From assembly GCF_017744955.1 (NCBI RefSeq), contig NZ_JAGIAG010000001.1:1054001-1118000 (forward strand): a stretch of 64,000 nucleotides of DNA, read 5' to 3'. This DNA is from Dokdonella sp. (GTDB taxonomy: Bacteria; Pseudomonadota; Gammaproteobacteria; Xanthomonadales; Rhodanobacteraceae). The notes below the pieces were generated by a model. It was not told the origin of the DNA. It searched no databases and saw nothing but the letters and a program-made list of their open reading frames with translations. Each line of letters opens with the position of its first letter. The stretch's first letter is position 1. Position numbers and translations under genes: made by a program. Positions 14,287 through 23,848 of this stretch are shown here, one piece after another.

Positions 14287-16104
14287 TCACTTCTTTTTCG
14301 GTATGTACAGGTCGGTGATCGTGCCCTCGTACACCTCGGCCGCCATGCCGACCGACTCGCTCAAGGTCGGATGCGGATGGATGGTCAGGCCGATGTCGGC
14401 GGCTTCGGCGCCCATCTCGATTGCCAGCGCGGCTTCGGCGATCAGGTCGCCGGCGTTCGGCGCGACGATGCCGGCGCCGATGATGCGATGCGTGGCTTCG
14501 TCGAACAGCAGCTTGGTGAAGCCTTCGGTGCGGCCGATGCCCACGGCGCGGCCGGAAGCCGCGTGCGGGAACTTGCCGACGCCGTAGTGCACGCCCTGTT
14601 TCTTCGCCTCGGTCTCGGTCAGGCCGACCCAGGCGATTTCCGGATCGGTGTAGGCGACCGACGGAATCACGCGCGCGACGAACTCGCTCTTCTGGCCGGC
14701 GGCGACTTCGGCCGCGACCTTGCCTTCGTGCGTGGCTTTGTGCGCGAGCATCGGCTGGCCGACCAGGTCGCCGATCGCGAAGATGTGCGGCACGTTGGTG
14801 CGCATCTGCTTGTCGACCGGGATGACGCCGCGGTCGGTGACGGTGACGCCGGCCTTGTCGGCGCCGATCCTGCCGCCGTTCGGCGCGCGGCCGATCGCGA
14901 CCAGCACGCGGTCGTACAGTTGCGGCTCGGGCGCCTTCTCTCCCTCGAACGTTGCCTTCAGGCCCTTCTTTTCGGCCTCGATCTTCGCGACCTTCACCTT
15001 CAGGTGGATGCCGGCGTAGCGCTTGGACAGGCGCTGCTGCAGCGGCCGCACCAGGTCGGGATCGGCGCCCGGCATCAGCTGGTCCATCAGTTCGACCACG
15101 GTGACCTCGCTGCCGAGCGCGTCGTACACGCAGGCCATCTCCAGGCCGATGATGCCGCCACCGACGACGAGCAGTTTCTTCGGCACTTCCTGCAGCAGCA
15201 GCGCGTCGGTGGAATCCATCATGCGCGGGTCGTCCCACGGGAAGCCGGGCAGCTTCACCGCCTGCGAGCCGGCGGCGATGATCGCCTTCTCGAAGCGCAC
15301 GAGCTTCTTGCCGTCCTTGGTCTCGACCTCGATCTCGTGCGGCGACACGAACACGCCGGTGCCTTGCACGACGGTGACCTTGCGCTGCTTGGACATGCCG
15401 GCCAGGCCGCTGTTCATCTGCGCGACGACCTTATCCTTGTAGGCGCGCAGCTTGTCGAGGTCGATCTTCGGCTCGCCGAACGCGATGCCGATGTCGGCCG
15501 AATGTGCGGCTTCGTCGATGACGCGCGCGGCGTGCAGCAGCGCCTTCGACGGGATGCAGCCGACGTTGAGGCAGACGCCGCCGAGCGCGGCGTAGCGCTC
15601 GATCAGCACGGTGTTCTGGCCGAGGTCGGCGGCGCGGAACGCGGCCGTGTAGCCGCCGGGGCCGGAGCCGAGCACGACGACCTGGCATTCGATGTCGGCC
15701 TTGCGGCCGCTGGCGGCGGCGGCCTGCGGCGCCTTGCTTTCGCCGGCCTTCGCGGAGGAATCGCCGTTCGTCGCCGGACTAGCGGAAGCCGTAGTGGGAG
15801 CGGCCGGAGCCGCCTTCGCGCTGCTTCCGCCCGCCGCAGGCGACGGCGAAGACGCAGCCGCCTCCGATGCCTCGATCACCGCGACGACGACACCTTCCGC
15901 CACCGTGTCGCCGAGCTTGACGCGCAGCTCCTTGACCACGCCGGCCGCGCTCGACGGCACTTCCATCGTCGCCTTGTCCGATTCCAGCGTGACCAGGCCC
16001 TGGTCCTTGGCGACGGTGTCGCCGACCTTCACCAGCACCTCGATGACCGGCACGTCGGTGTAGTTGCCGATGTCGGGAACCTTGACTTCGATCGTGTTGG
16101 CCAT
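14287..16104 (-). CDS. lpdA: Dihydrolipoyl dehydrogenase (E3) with N-terminal lipoyl domain
   Basis: 605 residues. Residues 1-75 are a lipoyl domain with the target lysine K44 in [11 protein letters not shown] Pro/Ala/Ser linker runs to ~125. The FAD domain begins [20 protein letters not shown], the redox disulphide is [15 protein letters not shown], the NAD site is [10 protein letters not shown] and the interface carries H-P-H-P-T-L-S-E near the C-terminus (the His-Glu catalytic dyad). It reoxidises dihydrolipoamide on 2-oxo acid dehydrogenase E2 subunits. Lipoyl-bearing E3 is known in several beta- and gammaproteobacteria. The E2 gene aceF is 2.4 kb upstream on the same strand, but an opposite-strand gene intervenes, so lpdA needs its own promoter in the 16105-16322 gap. 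Confidence 0.96.
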   Translation of the reverse strand: MANTIEVKVPDIGNYTDVPVIEVLVKVGDTVAKDQGLVTLESDKATMEVPSSAAGVVKELRVKLGDTVAEGVVVAVIEASEAAASSPSPAAGGSSAKAAPAAPTTASASPATNGDSSAKAGESKAPQAAAASGRKADIECQVVVLGSGPGGYTAAFRAADLGQNTVLIERYAALGGVCLNVGCIPSKALLHAARVIDEAAHSADIGIAFGEPKIDLDKLRAYKDKVVAQMNSGLAGMSKQRKVTVVQGTGVFVSPHEIEVETKDGKKLVRFEKAIIAAGSQAVKLPGFPWDDPRMMDSTDALLLQEVPKKLLVVGGGIIGLEMACVYDALGSEVTVVELMDQLMPGADPDLVRPLQQRLSKRYAGIHLKVKVAKIEAEKKGLKATFEGEKAPEPQLYDRVLVAIGRAPNGGRIGADKAGVTVTDRGVIPVDKQMRTNVPHIFAIGDLVGQPMLAHKATHEGKVAAEVAAGQKSEFVARVIPSVAYTDPEIAWVGLTETEAKKQGVHYGVGKFPHAASGRAVGIGRTEGFTKLLFDEATHRIIGAGIVAPNAGDLIAEAALAIEMGAEAADIGLTIHPHPTLSESVGMAAEVYEGTITDLYIPKKK

Positions 16105-16322
16105 GATGCGCGCCGTCGCTGGAGGGAGCCTCGGATTCTACCGGCGACGCCGCGTAAATCGCGAGGAAACGGCACGCGGCCCGATGCGGAAACGTGCGCG
16201 AGCACGAAATGATCCCTGTGCGATTCGTTCTCCGTACCTGAGAGCGGACTCCCCGCCGCAGCTCGCGCGGGCGGCCGATCTTCCGTTCCGCTCGCGCGGA
16301 CGCCCCATCCGGAGACGTACTC

Positions 16323-17753
16323 ATGACGATTCATCGCAAGTCCGCATCTCACGCCGCCGTCGCGGCGCTGCTCGGCCTCGCCGCCGGCGCGGTGGCCGCC
16401 GAACCGGCCGACGGCGTGCTCGATCCGACGTTCGCCGGCGACGGCAAGGCCGTCGTCGGCTTCGACATCAGCGCCGCCGGCCCGATCGACAACGCCCTGG
16501 ACAGCGTGGTCGACGGCTTCGGCCGCATCTACCTGGTCGGCACGGTGATGACCGGCGCCGGTGCGCGCATCGGCATCACGCGCCTGCGCCAGAACGGCAG
16601 CCTGGACACCGGCTACGGCCCCGACGACGTCGGCCTGGTCGTCGCGCCCGAGCAGCTCGGCTTCAGCCTGACCGGCGTCGCCGCCGCGCTCGACACCCAA
16701 GGCAACCTGCTCGTCGGCGGCACCGTTACCGTCAACGGCAACGACGATTTCGCGCTCTGCCGGTTCAACATTGACGGCGCGTTGAGCGCGTTCCCGAACG
16801 GCTCGCAATGCGTCAACGTCGCCTTCGACCTGACCGGGCCCGGGGGCAACAAGTCCGACGTGCTGCACGACATCGCGGTGCAGCCGGACGGCAAGATCGT
16901 GATGGTCGGCAGTGCGGTATTCAGCCAGACGCATACGCACGCAGCCGTCGCGCGCATCGACACCCAGGGCAACCTCGACAGCGAGTTCGTCAACGGCGGA
17001 CGCAATTCCTTCACGCCCACCAACGGCCGCTACAGCAAGCTCAAAGCGGTGGCGATCCAGACCAACGGCAAGATCGTCGCGGTGGGCAACGTCGAATTGA
17101 ACAATTTCCCCTACGACGACCTCCTCGTCGTGCGCCTGAATGCGGACGGCCATCCGGACACCGCGCTCGGCGCGAACGGCGCGAAGGTGCTGAGCTACTC
17201 CGCCCAATCCCTCGACGAGTCGCTCAACGCGCTGGTCCTGCTGCCCGGCCATCCGCAGCTGGCGCTGGACCAGACGCTGATCGCGGTCGGCTCGATCCAG
17301 GACCAGATCGGCAGCGAACAGCACTACGGTCTGGTCGCCGCGATCGGCCCGGACGCGGAACCGATCAGCGGCTTCGGTACCGGCGGCAGCGGCTTCCGCA
17401 TCGACAACACCGGCTACGACCTGGTCTTCAACGGCGTGGCGAGGGAAGCGAGCGGCGGTCTCCTGGTCGCCGGCACGATCCGCGCGAACGCCAATCCGGC
17501 GACGACGACGGACTACTACGTGACGCGCTTCCTCGCCGACGGCTCGACCGACCACGACGCGTTCAGCCCGCCGAACGGTTTCAGCATGATCGACGTCGAC
17601 GGCGGCAACGACGTGGGCAACGCGATCGCGCTGCAGAACAACCGCATCGTCGTCGCCGGCGCCTCGCTGGTCTCGGCCGGTCCGCCGCCGAACCTGGACT
17701 TCTCGGTCGTCGGCCTGCTGCGCGACCGGATCTTCGCCGACGGCGTGGACTGA
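16323..17753 (+). CDS. Exported delta-60 repeat protein with IFADGVD tail
   Basis: 476 residues with a GGAG ribosome site before the ATG. The signal peptide is AAVAALLGLAAGAVAAE. Delta-60 repeats follow, each of the form L-D-(P/T/S)-x-(F/Y)-(G/A)-x-x-G with a downstream V-(Q)-x-(D/N)-G-K-I-(V/Y)-(M/V/L)-V-G, for example LDPTFAGDGKAVV and QPDGKIVMVG. These are thought to form a beta-propeller. The protein ends L-R-D-R-I-F-A-D-G-V-D, a slightly degenerate copy of the shared tail. It sits alone on the plus strand between lpdA and the racemase gene, interrupting the E2/E3 neighbourhood. Confidence 0.85.
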   Translation: MTIHRKSASHAAVAALLGLAAGAVAAEPADGVLDPTFAGDGKAVVGFDISAAGPIDNALDSVVDGFGRIYLVGTVMTGAGARIGITRLRQNGSLDTGYGPDDVGLVVAPEQLGFSLTGVAAALDTQGNLLVGGTVTVNGNDDFALCRFNIDGALSAFPNGSQCVNVAFDLTGPGGNKSDVLHDIAVQPDGKIVMVGSAVFSQTHTHAAVARIDTQGNLDSEFVNGGRNSFTPTNGRYSKLKAVAIQTNGKIVAVGNVELNNFPYDDLLVVRLNADGHPDTALGANGAKVLSYSAQSLDESLNALVLLPGHPQLALDQTLIAVGSIQDQIGSEQHYGLVAAIGPDAEPISGFGTGGSGFRIDNTGYDLVFNGVAREASGGLLVAGTIRANANPATTTDYYVTRFLADGSTDHDAFSPPNGFSMIDVDGGNDVGNAIALQNNRIVVAGASLVSAGPPPNLDFSVVGLLRDRIFADGVD

Positions 17754-17795
17754 CGCGCGTCGCGGCAAATTCCTGGCTTCACGGACGAACGGAAA

Positions 17796-17825
17796 CGGGA
17801 TCGGACGCACCGGCATCCGATCCCG
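17796..17825. terminator. Hairpin between convergent genes
   Basis: CGGGATCGGA pairs perfectly with TCCGATCCCG around a 10-nt loop. It lies between the stop codons of the delta-60 gene (+) and the racemase gene (-), so it could end transcription from both sides. There is no strong T tract, so factor-independent termination is not certain. Confidence 0.55.
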
Positions 17826-17849
17826 CGCTCGCTTCCACGCGGAATGCGC

Positions 17850-18542
17850 TCAGTCGGCGAGCGCCCAGTCGGCCGCGTGTTCCGCGTGGATGGCGGTGGT
17901 GTCGAACAGCGGCACGACGCTGTCGCTCGCGTCGACGAGCAGGCCGATCTCGGTGCAGCCGAGGATCACCGCCTCGGCGCCGGCGGCGACCAGGTCGGCG
18001 ATCACCGCGCGATATGCGGCGCGCGATTCCGGCACGCAGCGGCCCTGGCACAGTTCCTCGTAGATCACGCGGTGGACGACCGCGCGCTGCGCTTCGTCGG
18101 GTACCCGCACGTCGAGCCCGTGCCCGGCCAGACGGCCACGATAGAAATCCTGCTCCATCGTGAAGCGCGTGCCGAGCAGGCCGATCTTCGTGAAGCCGGC
18201 GGCGCGAATGCGCGCCGCGGTGGCGTCGGCGATGTGCAGGACCGGAACGCGCAGCACCGGCTCGATCTGCGGCAGCACGCGATGCATCGTGTTCGTGCAG
18301 ATCACCAGGCCCTGTGCACCGGCGCGCTGCAGCGCCTGCGCCGCGTCGGCGAGCACCTGGCCGGCGGCGTCCCAGTCGCCGCGATGCTGCAGCGCCTCGA
18401 TCCTGGCGAAGTCGACGCTGTACAGCAGCAGCTCGGCCGATTGCAGGCCGCCGCGCCGTTCGCGCACGCGCTCGTTGATGCGGCGGTAGTAGGGAATCGT
18501 CGACTCCCAGCTCATGCCGCCGAGCAGGCCGAGGATGCGCAC
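17850..18542 (-). CDS. Aspartate/glutamate racemase family protein
   Basis: 230 residues from a GTG start. The family signature is complete: LGLLGGMSWEST at the N-terminus, first catalytic cysteine in VICTNTMH (~residue 82), second in VILGCTEIGLL (~190). It interconverts L- and D-amino acids, probably Asp or Glu, by the two-cysteine proton transfer mechanism without a cofactor. The GTG overlaps the aceF stop (TAGTG), so it is probably translated by coupling to the E2 gene, an unusual partner. In the cell it could supply D-amino acids for the wall or for signalling. Confidence 0.9.
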   Translation of the reverse strand: MRILGLLGGMSWESTIPYYRRINERVRERRGGLQSAELLLYSVDFARIEALQHRGDWDAAGQVLADAAQALQRAGAQGLVICTNTMHRVLPQIEPVLRVPVLHIADATAARIRAAGFTKIGLLGTRFTMEQDFYRGRLAGHGLDVRVPDEAQRAVVHRVIYEELCQGRCVPESRAAYRAVIADLVAAGAEAVILGCTEIGLLVDASDSVVPLFDTTAIHAEHAADWALAD

Positions 18543-19942
18543 TACAGCAGTACGCGCCTCATGTCGGCGAGCACCTGGCCGAGATAGGCGGTGAAGCGTG
18601 CGGCGGAAGCGCCGTCGATGACGCGATGGTCGTAGCTGAGGGACAGCGGCAGGATCAGGCGCGGCTGGAATGCCTTGCCGTCCCAGACCGGCTTGGTCGC
18701 CGACTTGGACACGCCGAGGATCGCCACTTCCGGTGCGTTGACGATCGGCGTGAACGCGGTGCCGCCGATGCCGCCGAGGCTGGAGATCGAGAAGCAGCCG
18801 CCGGACATGTCGGCCGGGCCGAGCTTGCCGTCGCGCGCCTTCTTCGCCAGCTCGCCGGTCTCCTGCGCGATCTCGATCACGCCCTTCCTGTCGGCGTCGC
18901 GCAGTACCGGCACGACCAGGCCGTTCGGCGTGTCGGCGGCGAAGCCGACGTGGAAGTACTTCTTCAGGATCAGGTTCTCGCCGCTCGCGTCGAGCGAGGC
19001 GTTGAACTCCGGATACTTCTTCAGCGCGGCGACCACGGCCTTGATCAGGAACGCGAGCATGGTCAGCTTGATGCCGCCGCTCTTGTCGGCACGCGCCTCG
19101 TTTTCCTTGTTGAGCTGCACGCGCAGCGCCTCGAGGTCGGTGACGTCGGCATCGTCGTGCTGCGTCACGTGCGGGATCATGACCCAGTTGCGCGCGAGGT
19201 TGGCGCCGGAGATCTTCTTGATCTTCGACAGCGGCTTGCTCTCGACCTCGCCGAACTTGGCGAAGTCCACGTTCGGCCACGGCAGCAGATTCAGTCCGCC
19301 GCCGATCGCACCGCCGGCCGTGGCGCGCGGCGTGGCGCCGCCGGCCAGCGCGGCCTTGACGTAGTTCTGCACGTCCTGCCTGGTGATGCGGCCCTTGCGC
19401 TCGCTGCCCTTGACCTCGGCCAGGTTCACGCCGAGCTCGCGCGCGAACAGGCGCACGACCGGGCTCGCGTACGGCACCTTGTCCGGCATCACCGTGCTGG
19501 CGTCGAACGGCACCGGCGGCGTGCGCGGGCCGGCGGCTTCCGGATCGAGGCCGGGGCGCGCGTCGGCGATCGCCGGCGCGGGCGCGGTGGCCGGCGCCGG
19601 TTTCGGCGCTTCGGCAGCGGGCTTGGGCGCTTCGGTTTTCGGCGGCTCGGCCTTCGCCGGTGCCGCTGCGGCCGGGGCGGACGCGGGCGCCGCTGCGGCA
19701 CCCGCGGCTTCGATCAGCGCGACCACGGCGCCTTCCGAGATCTCGTCGCCGACCTTGACCTTGATCTCCTTGACCACGCCGTCGAACGGCGCGGGCACTT
19801 CCATCGTCGCCTTGTCCGACTCCAGGGTGACCAGGCCCTGGTCCTTGCTGACCGTATCGCCGACCTTGACCAGCACCTCGATGACCGGAACGTTCGTGTA
19901 GTTGCCGATATCCGGCACCTTGGCTTCGCTGGTGGCGCTCAT
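18542..19942 (-). CDS. aceF: Dihydrolipoamide acetyltransferase, pyruvate dehydrogenase E2
   Basis: 466 residues from the ATG at 19942, with GAGGAC upstream. A single lipoyl domain (residues 5-78) carries K44 in [10 protein letters not shown] and is nearly identical to the one in LpdA nearby. An Ala/Pro/Lys linker follows, then the peripheral subunit-binding domain (S-P-V-V-R-L-F-A-R-E-L-G-V), a second linker and the acetyltransferase domain ending with the catalytic H-R-V-I-D-G-A. It transfers acetyl groups to CoA in the pyruvate dehydrogenase complex. Bacterial E2 can have one to three lipoyl domains; this one has one. No E1 gene (aceE) is in the window. The racemase gene is coupled downstream. 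Confidence 0.95.
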   Translation of the reverse strand: MSATSEAKVPDIGNYTNVPVIEVLVKVGDTVSKDQGLVTLESDKATMEVPAPFDGVVKEIKVKVGDEISEGAVVALIEAAGAAAAPASAPAAAAPAKAEPPKTEAPKPAAEAPKPAPATAPAPAIADARPGLDPEAAGPRTPPVPFDASTVMPDKVPYASPVVRLFARELGVNLAEVKGSERKGRITRQDVQNYVKAALAGGATPRATAGGAIGGGLNLLPWPNVDFAKFGEVESKPLSKIKKISGANLARNWVMIPHVTQHDDADVTDLEALRVQLNKENEARADKSGGIKLTMLAFLIKAVVAALKKYPEFNASLDASGENLILKKYFHVGFAADTPNGLVVPVLRDADRKGVIEIAQETGELAKKARDGKLGPADMSGGCFSISSLGGIGGTAFTPIVNAPEVAILGVSKSATKPVWDGKAFQPRLILPLSLSYDHRVIDGASAARFTAYLGQVLADMRRVLL

Positions 19943-20121
19943 GGACGTCCTCGTCGTGATGGGGCGGCGCCGGGCGCCGCGTCGAAGGTTGACGAGGATA
20001 ACGCAATGCGCGCGGATTCGACCCGTCGCCAGCCGATTCGCGGCATGACTTGCGCCGCATGCCGAAGCGGGTGCGTTCGATGCTAGCGTGCGCGTCTTCC
20101 CTCGCTGCCAGGAGCCCGTCG

Positions 20122-21438
20122 ATGCCCGCGATCCGCTTTCCCGCACTGTTGCTCGCTCTCGCCTTGCCCGCGTTCGCGCCGGCGGCGGAAACGCCGGCGC
20201 CTACGAGGGTCGCGCTGACCGCCGCGCGCCTGATCGCGCCGGAGCAGGGCAAGATCGTCGAGCATCCGCTGGTGCTGATCGAAGGCGATCGCATCCGCGA
20301 AGTGCGCAGCGGCGGCGCCGTTCCGGACGGCTACCAGAAGATCGACCTCGGCGCGGCGACCCTGCTGCCCGGCCTGATCGACAGCCATGTGCATCTCGGC
20401 GGCGATCCGACGCTGTCCTCGGGCAACTACTACGAGGACACGCTCAAGCGCAGCGTGATCGACGACGCGGTGACCGCGCACGTGTTCGCCAAGCGCACGC
20501 TCGACGCCGGCTTCACCACGGTGCGCAATCTCGGCTCCGGCGCCTACATCGACGTGGCCCTGCGCAACGCGATCGACGCCGGCCGCATCGAAGGCCCGCG
20601 CATCCTCGCCGCGACGCTGGCGCTCGGCGCCACCGGCGGCCACGCCGACGACACCACCGGCTACTCGCCCTACATCGAGTTCCACGGCGCCTCCGGCGTC
20701 GCCGACGGCGTCGAGGCGGTGCGCAAGCAGGTGCGGGAGAACGTCAAGCGCGGCGCCGACGTGACCAAGTTCATGGCCAGCGCGGGCGTGCTCAGCGCCG
20801 AGGAGTCGGTCGGCGCGCCGCAATACTCGCAGGAGGAAATGAACGCGATCGTCGACGAGTCGCATCGCTGGGGCCGCAAGGTCGCCGCGCACGCGCACGG
20901 CGCCGAGGCGATCAAGATGGCGATCAAGGCCGGCGTCGACTCGGTCGAGCATTGCAGCATGATCGACGAGGAGGGACTGAAGCTGGCCAAGCAGCACGGC
21001 ACCTGGCTGGTGTTCGACGTCTACAACGACGACTACATTCTTTCCGAGTACGCCCGGCTCGGCTATCCGGCGACGATGGTCGAGAAGGAGAAGAAGGTCG
21101 GCCGCCTGCAGCGCGAAAGTTTCCGCCGCGCCGTGCAGGCCGGCGAGAAGCTCGCCTTCGGCACCGATGCCGGCGTCTATCCGCACGGCTGGAACGGCAA
21201 GCAGTTCGCCAAGATGGTCGAATGGGGCATGACGCCGATGCAGGCGATCCAGGCCGCGACGACGAACGCCGCGGAACTGCTCGGCCGTGGCGACCGCATC
21301 GGTGCGGTCAAGCCCGGCTACTACGCCGACCTCGTCGCGGTGAGCGGCGATCCGCTCGCGGACGTGGCCGTGCTGGAGCGCGTCGGCTTCGTCATGAAGG
21401 GCGGGGCGCTGGTCAAGAACGAGATCGCGCCGAAATAG
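20122..21438 (+). CDS. Exported amidohydrolase-family metal-dependent hydrolase
   Basis: 438 residues from the ATG at 20122, with AGGAG upstream. The signal peptide is PALLLALALPAFAPAAE. The amidohydrolase fold is marked by LLPGLIDSHVHLGG (first metal His pair), T-K-F-M-A-S-A-G-V (bridging lysine region), KVAAHAHG, S-V-E-H-C-S and the metal Asp in F-G-T-D-A-G. These proteins resemble Xaa-Pro dipeptidase- or imidazolonepropionase-type amidohydrolases; in the periplasm a cyclic amide, dipeptide or organophosphate-like substrate is possible. The start lies 179 bp from the divergent aceF start. Confidence 0.88.
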   Translation: MPAIRFPALLLALALPAFAPAAETPAPTRVALTAARLIAPEQGKIVEHPLVLIEGDRIREVRSGGAVPDGYQKIDLGAATLLPGLIDSHVHLGGDPTLSSGNYYEDTLKRSVIDDAVTAHVFAKRTLDAGFTTVRNLGSGAYIDVALRNAIDAGRIEGPRILAATLALGATGGHADDTTGYSPYIEFHGASGVADGVEAVRKQVRENVKRGADVTKFMASAGVLSAEESVGAPQYSQEEMNAIVDESHRWGRKVAAHAHGAEAIKMAIKAGVDSVEHCSMIDEEGLKLAKQHGTWLVFDVYNDDYILSEYARLGYPATMVEKEKKVGRLQRESFRRAVQAGEKLAFGTDAGVYPHGWNGKQFAKMVEWGMTPMQAIQAATTNAAELLGRGDRIGAVKPGYYADLVAVSGDPLADVAVLERVGFVMKGGALVKNEIAPK

Positions 21439-21699
21439 CCGTCGCTTCGACCGCCAGCGCGAGAAAGCGGCGCGCGGCGCGATGGGTGAGGGCAGGCGGC
21501 GCATGTCGCTTCGATTGCCCTCGCGCGTCGCTCGCGCGGCCCGACCTCTCCCGCCGACGGGGAGGGGGAAGCGGCCCCACGTCATCCAACTGTTACCGCG
21601 CTGCCCACGAACCGTCACGCCTGGTTCGCGGCATCGTCATTGCCTGCGCCGAAGCTGCGCCCGCCCGATCCGACCCCTGCGGATCGCACGGAGCGCGCC

Positions 21700-23835
21700 A
21701 TGCCGTCCCAGAGCCGCCGCGATTTCCTACGCCTTGCCGCCGCCTCGATCGGCAGCGCCACCGCCGCCAGCCTGCTTCCGGGCGTGATCCGCAAGGCGCT
21801 CGCGCTGCCGGCGAACAACGCCACCGGCACGATCCGCGACATCGAGCACATCGTGGTGCTGATGCAGGAGAACCGCTCCTTCGACCACTACTTCGGCAGC
21901 CTGCGCGGCGTGCGCGGCTTCGGCGATCCTCGCGCGATCCGCCTGCCCGGCGGCGCGCCGGTGTGGCAGCAGCCGAACGGCTTCGGCCACGTGCTGCCGT
22001 TCCGTCCCGAGGCCGGCGACCTCGGCCTGCAATACATGGAAGGCACGCCGCACAACTGGCCCGATTCGCACGGCGCCTGGAACCGCGGCGTGTACGACCA
22101 GTGGATCGCGCACAAGGGCACGACCACGATGGCGTACTTCACGCGCGAGGACATCCCGTTCCACTACGCGCTGGCCGACGCGTTCACGATCTGCGACGCC
22201 TACCACTGCTCGCTGATGGGCGCGACCGACCCGAACCGCTACCACCTGTGGACCGGTTGGGTCGGCAACGACGGCAACGGCGGCGGCCCGGTGGTCGACA
22301 ACGCCGAGCTCGGCTACGGCTGGAGCACCTATCCCGAGCGCCTCGAAGCGGCGGGCGTCTCGTGGAAGATCTACCAGGACATCGGCGAAGGACTCGACGC
22401 GGCCGGCTCGTGGGGCTGGACCAGCGATCCGTTCATCGGCAACTACGGCGACAACTCGCTGCTGTACTTCAACCAGTATCGCAACGCGCAGCCCGGCGAC
22501 GCGTTGTACGAGAAGGCGCGCACCGGCACCCACGCGCTCGGCGGCGAGGACTACTTCGACCTGCTGCGCGCCGACGTGAAGAACGGCACCTTGCCGCAGG
22601 TGTCGTGGATCGTCGCGCCGGAAGCCTATTCCGAACACTCCAACTGGCCGGCCAACTACGGCGCCTGGTACGTCGCGCAGGTGCTCGACATCCTGACGTC
22701 GAACCCGGAGTTGTGGAGCAAGACGGCGCTGTTCATCACCTACGACGAGAACGACGGCTTCTTCGACCACGTGCCGCCGCCGTACGCGCCGTGGTCGAGC
22801 AGCGTCGGCCTGTCCACGGTCGACACGCGCGACGAATTCTTCGCCGGCTCCGGCAGCTACGGCGCCAATCCGTACGGACTGGGCAACCGCGTGCCGATGA
22901 TCGTCGTCTCGCCGTGGACGCGCGGCGGCTGGGTCTGCTCGGAGACGTTCGACCACACCTCGCTGATCCGCTTCATCGAGGCGCGCTTCGGCGAGGACTA
23001 TCCGAACCTCGTCGAGACCAACATCACGCCGTGGCGGCGCGCGGTCTGCGGCGACCTGACTTCGGCATTCAACTTCACCGATCCGAACGCGGCCCTGCCG
23101 GCGCTGCCGCCGACCGACGGCTACCTGCCGCCCGACCAGGATCGCCACGACGATTTCAGTCCGTTGCCGCCGGCCGAACAGGTGATGCCGAAGCAGGAGC
23201 CCGGCGTGCGGCCGGCGCGTGCGCTGCCCTATCGGTTCGACGTGACCGGCCGCATCGGCGACGGCGACGGTCGCTACTGGCTCGACTTCGCCAACACCGG
23301 CACGGCGGGCGCGGTGTTCCACGTCTATGCCGGCAACCGTTCGGACGGGCCGTGGACCTACACGACCGCCGCCGCGACGCAGGTATCGGACTATTGGAGC
23401 GCCGCGGCGGTGACCGGCGGCGTCTACGCGCTGTCGGTGTTCGGCCCGAACGGGTTCCTGCGCGAATTCGCCGGCAACGTGCACGACGCCGGTGCGACGG
23501 GCCGCGCGGCGCCCGAGGTGATTTCCAGCCCTGACGCCGAGGTCCTGGTGCTGCATCTCGCCAACCACGGCAATGCCGACTGCGTGCTGACCCTGCGCGC
23601 GAACCACTACGCCGACGAGACGCAGACCGTCGCGCTCGCCGCCGGCCAGACGATCGAGGTGAACTGGCCGCTGGCCGCGCACGCGAACTGGTACGACCTC
23701 GACGTCGAATCCGACCACGACGCCGGCTGGCGTCGTCGCCTGGCCGGTCACGTCGAGAACGGCACGCCGAGCACCAGCGATCCCGCGTTCGGCGAGGACG
23801 TGCGCGACCGCGTGTTCGCGAACGGATTCGACTGA
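21700..23835 (+). CDS. Tat-exported phosphocholine-type phospholipase C with FANGFD tail
   Basis: 711 residues. The N-terminus has a twin-arginine signal (S-R-R-D-F-L-R-L). The phosphoesterase domain (~45-480) shows IEHIVVLMQENRSFDHYFG, the metal-site N-R-S-F-D-H, and YDENDGFFDHVPPP. Two C-terminal beta domains of the bacterial PLC type follow, roughly 510-600 and 605-690 (R-Y-W-L-D-F-A-N-T-G-T-A-G and L-H-L-A-N-H-G-N-A-D). The enzyme should split phosphatidylcholine or sphingomyelin into phosphocholine and a lipid. After the last domain it ends R-D-R-V-F-A-N-G-F-D, the same tail as in Sec-exported proteins nearby. It would be exported already folded. Confidence 0.92.
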   Translation: MPSQSRRDFLRLAAASIGSATAASLLPGVIRKALALPANNATGTIRDIEHIVVLMQENRSFDHYFGSLRGVRGFGDPRAIRLPGGAPVWQQPNGFGHVLPFRPEAGDLGLQYMEGTPHNWPDSHGAWNRGVYDQWIAHKGTTTMAYFTREDIPFHYALADAFTICDAYHCSLMGATDPNRYHLWTGWVGNDGNGGGPVVDNAELGYGWSTYPERLEAAGVSWKIYQDIGEGLDAAGSWGWTSDPFIGNYGDNSLLYFNQYRNAQPGDALYEKARTGTHALGGEDYFDLLRADVKNGTLPQVSWIVAPEAYSEHSNWPANYGAWYVAQVLDILTSNPELWSKTALFITYDENDGFFDHVPPPYAPWSSSVGLSTVDTRDEFFAGSGSYGANPYGLGNRVPMIVVSPWTRGGWVCSETFDHTSLIRFIEARFGEDYPNLVETNITPWRRAVCGDLTSAFNFTDPNAALPALPPTDGYLPPDQDRHDDFSPLPPAEQVMPKQEPGVRPARALPYRFDVTGRIGDGDGRYWLDFANTGTAGAVFHVYAGNRSDGPWTYTTAAATQVSDYWSAAAVTGGVYALSVFGPNGFLREFAGNVHDAGATGRAAPEVISSPDAEVLVLHLANHGNADCVLTLRANHYADETQTVALAAGQTIEVNWPLAAHANWYDLDVESDHDAGWRRRLAGHVENGTPSTSDPAFGEDVRDRVFANGFD

Positions 23836-23848
23836 CGCGTCGAGTGCG

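Noticed and set aside
20122..21438. Thought of imidazolonepropionase (hutI) for the amidohydrolase
   Set aside because: It has a signal peptide and no hut genes nearby, so a cytoplasmic histidine-degradation role is unlikely.
21439..21699. Regulatory RNA in the gap before the phospholipase gene
   Set aside because: Only an imperfect CCTCTCCC/GGGGAGGGG hairpin of a common repeat type is seen; no riboswitch core.
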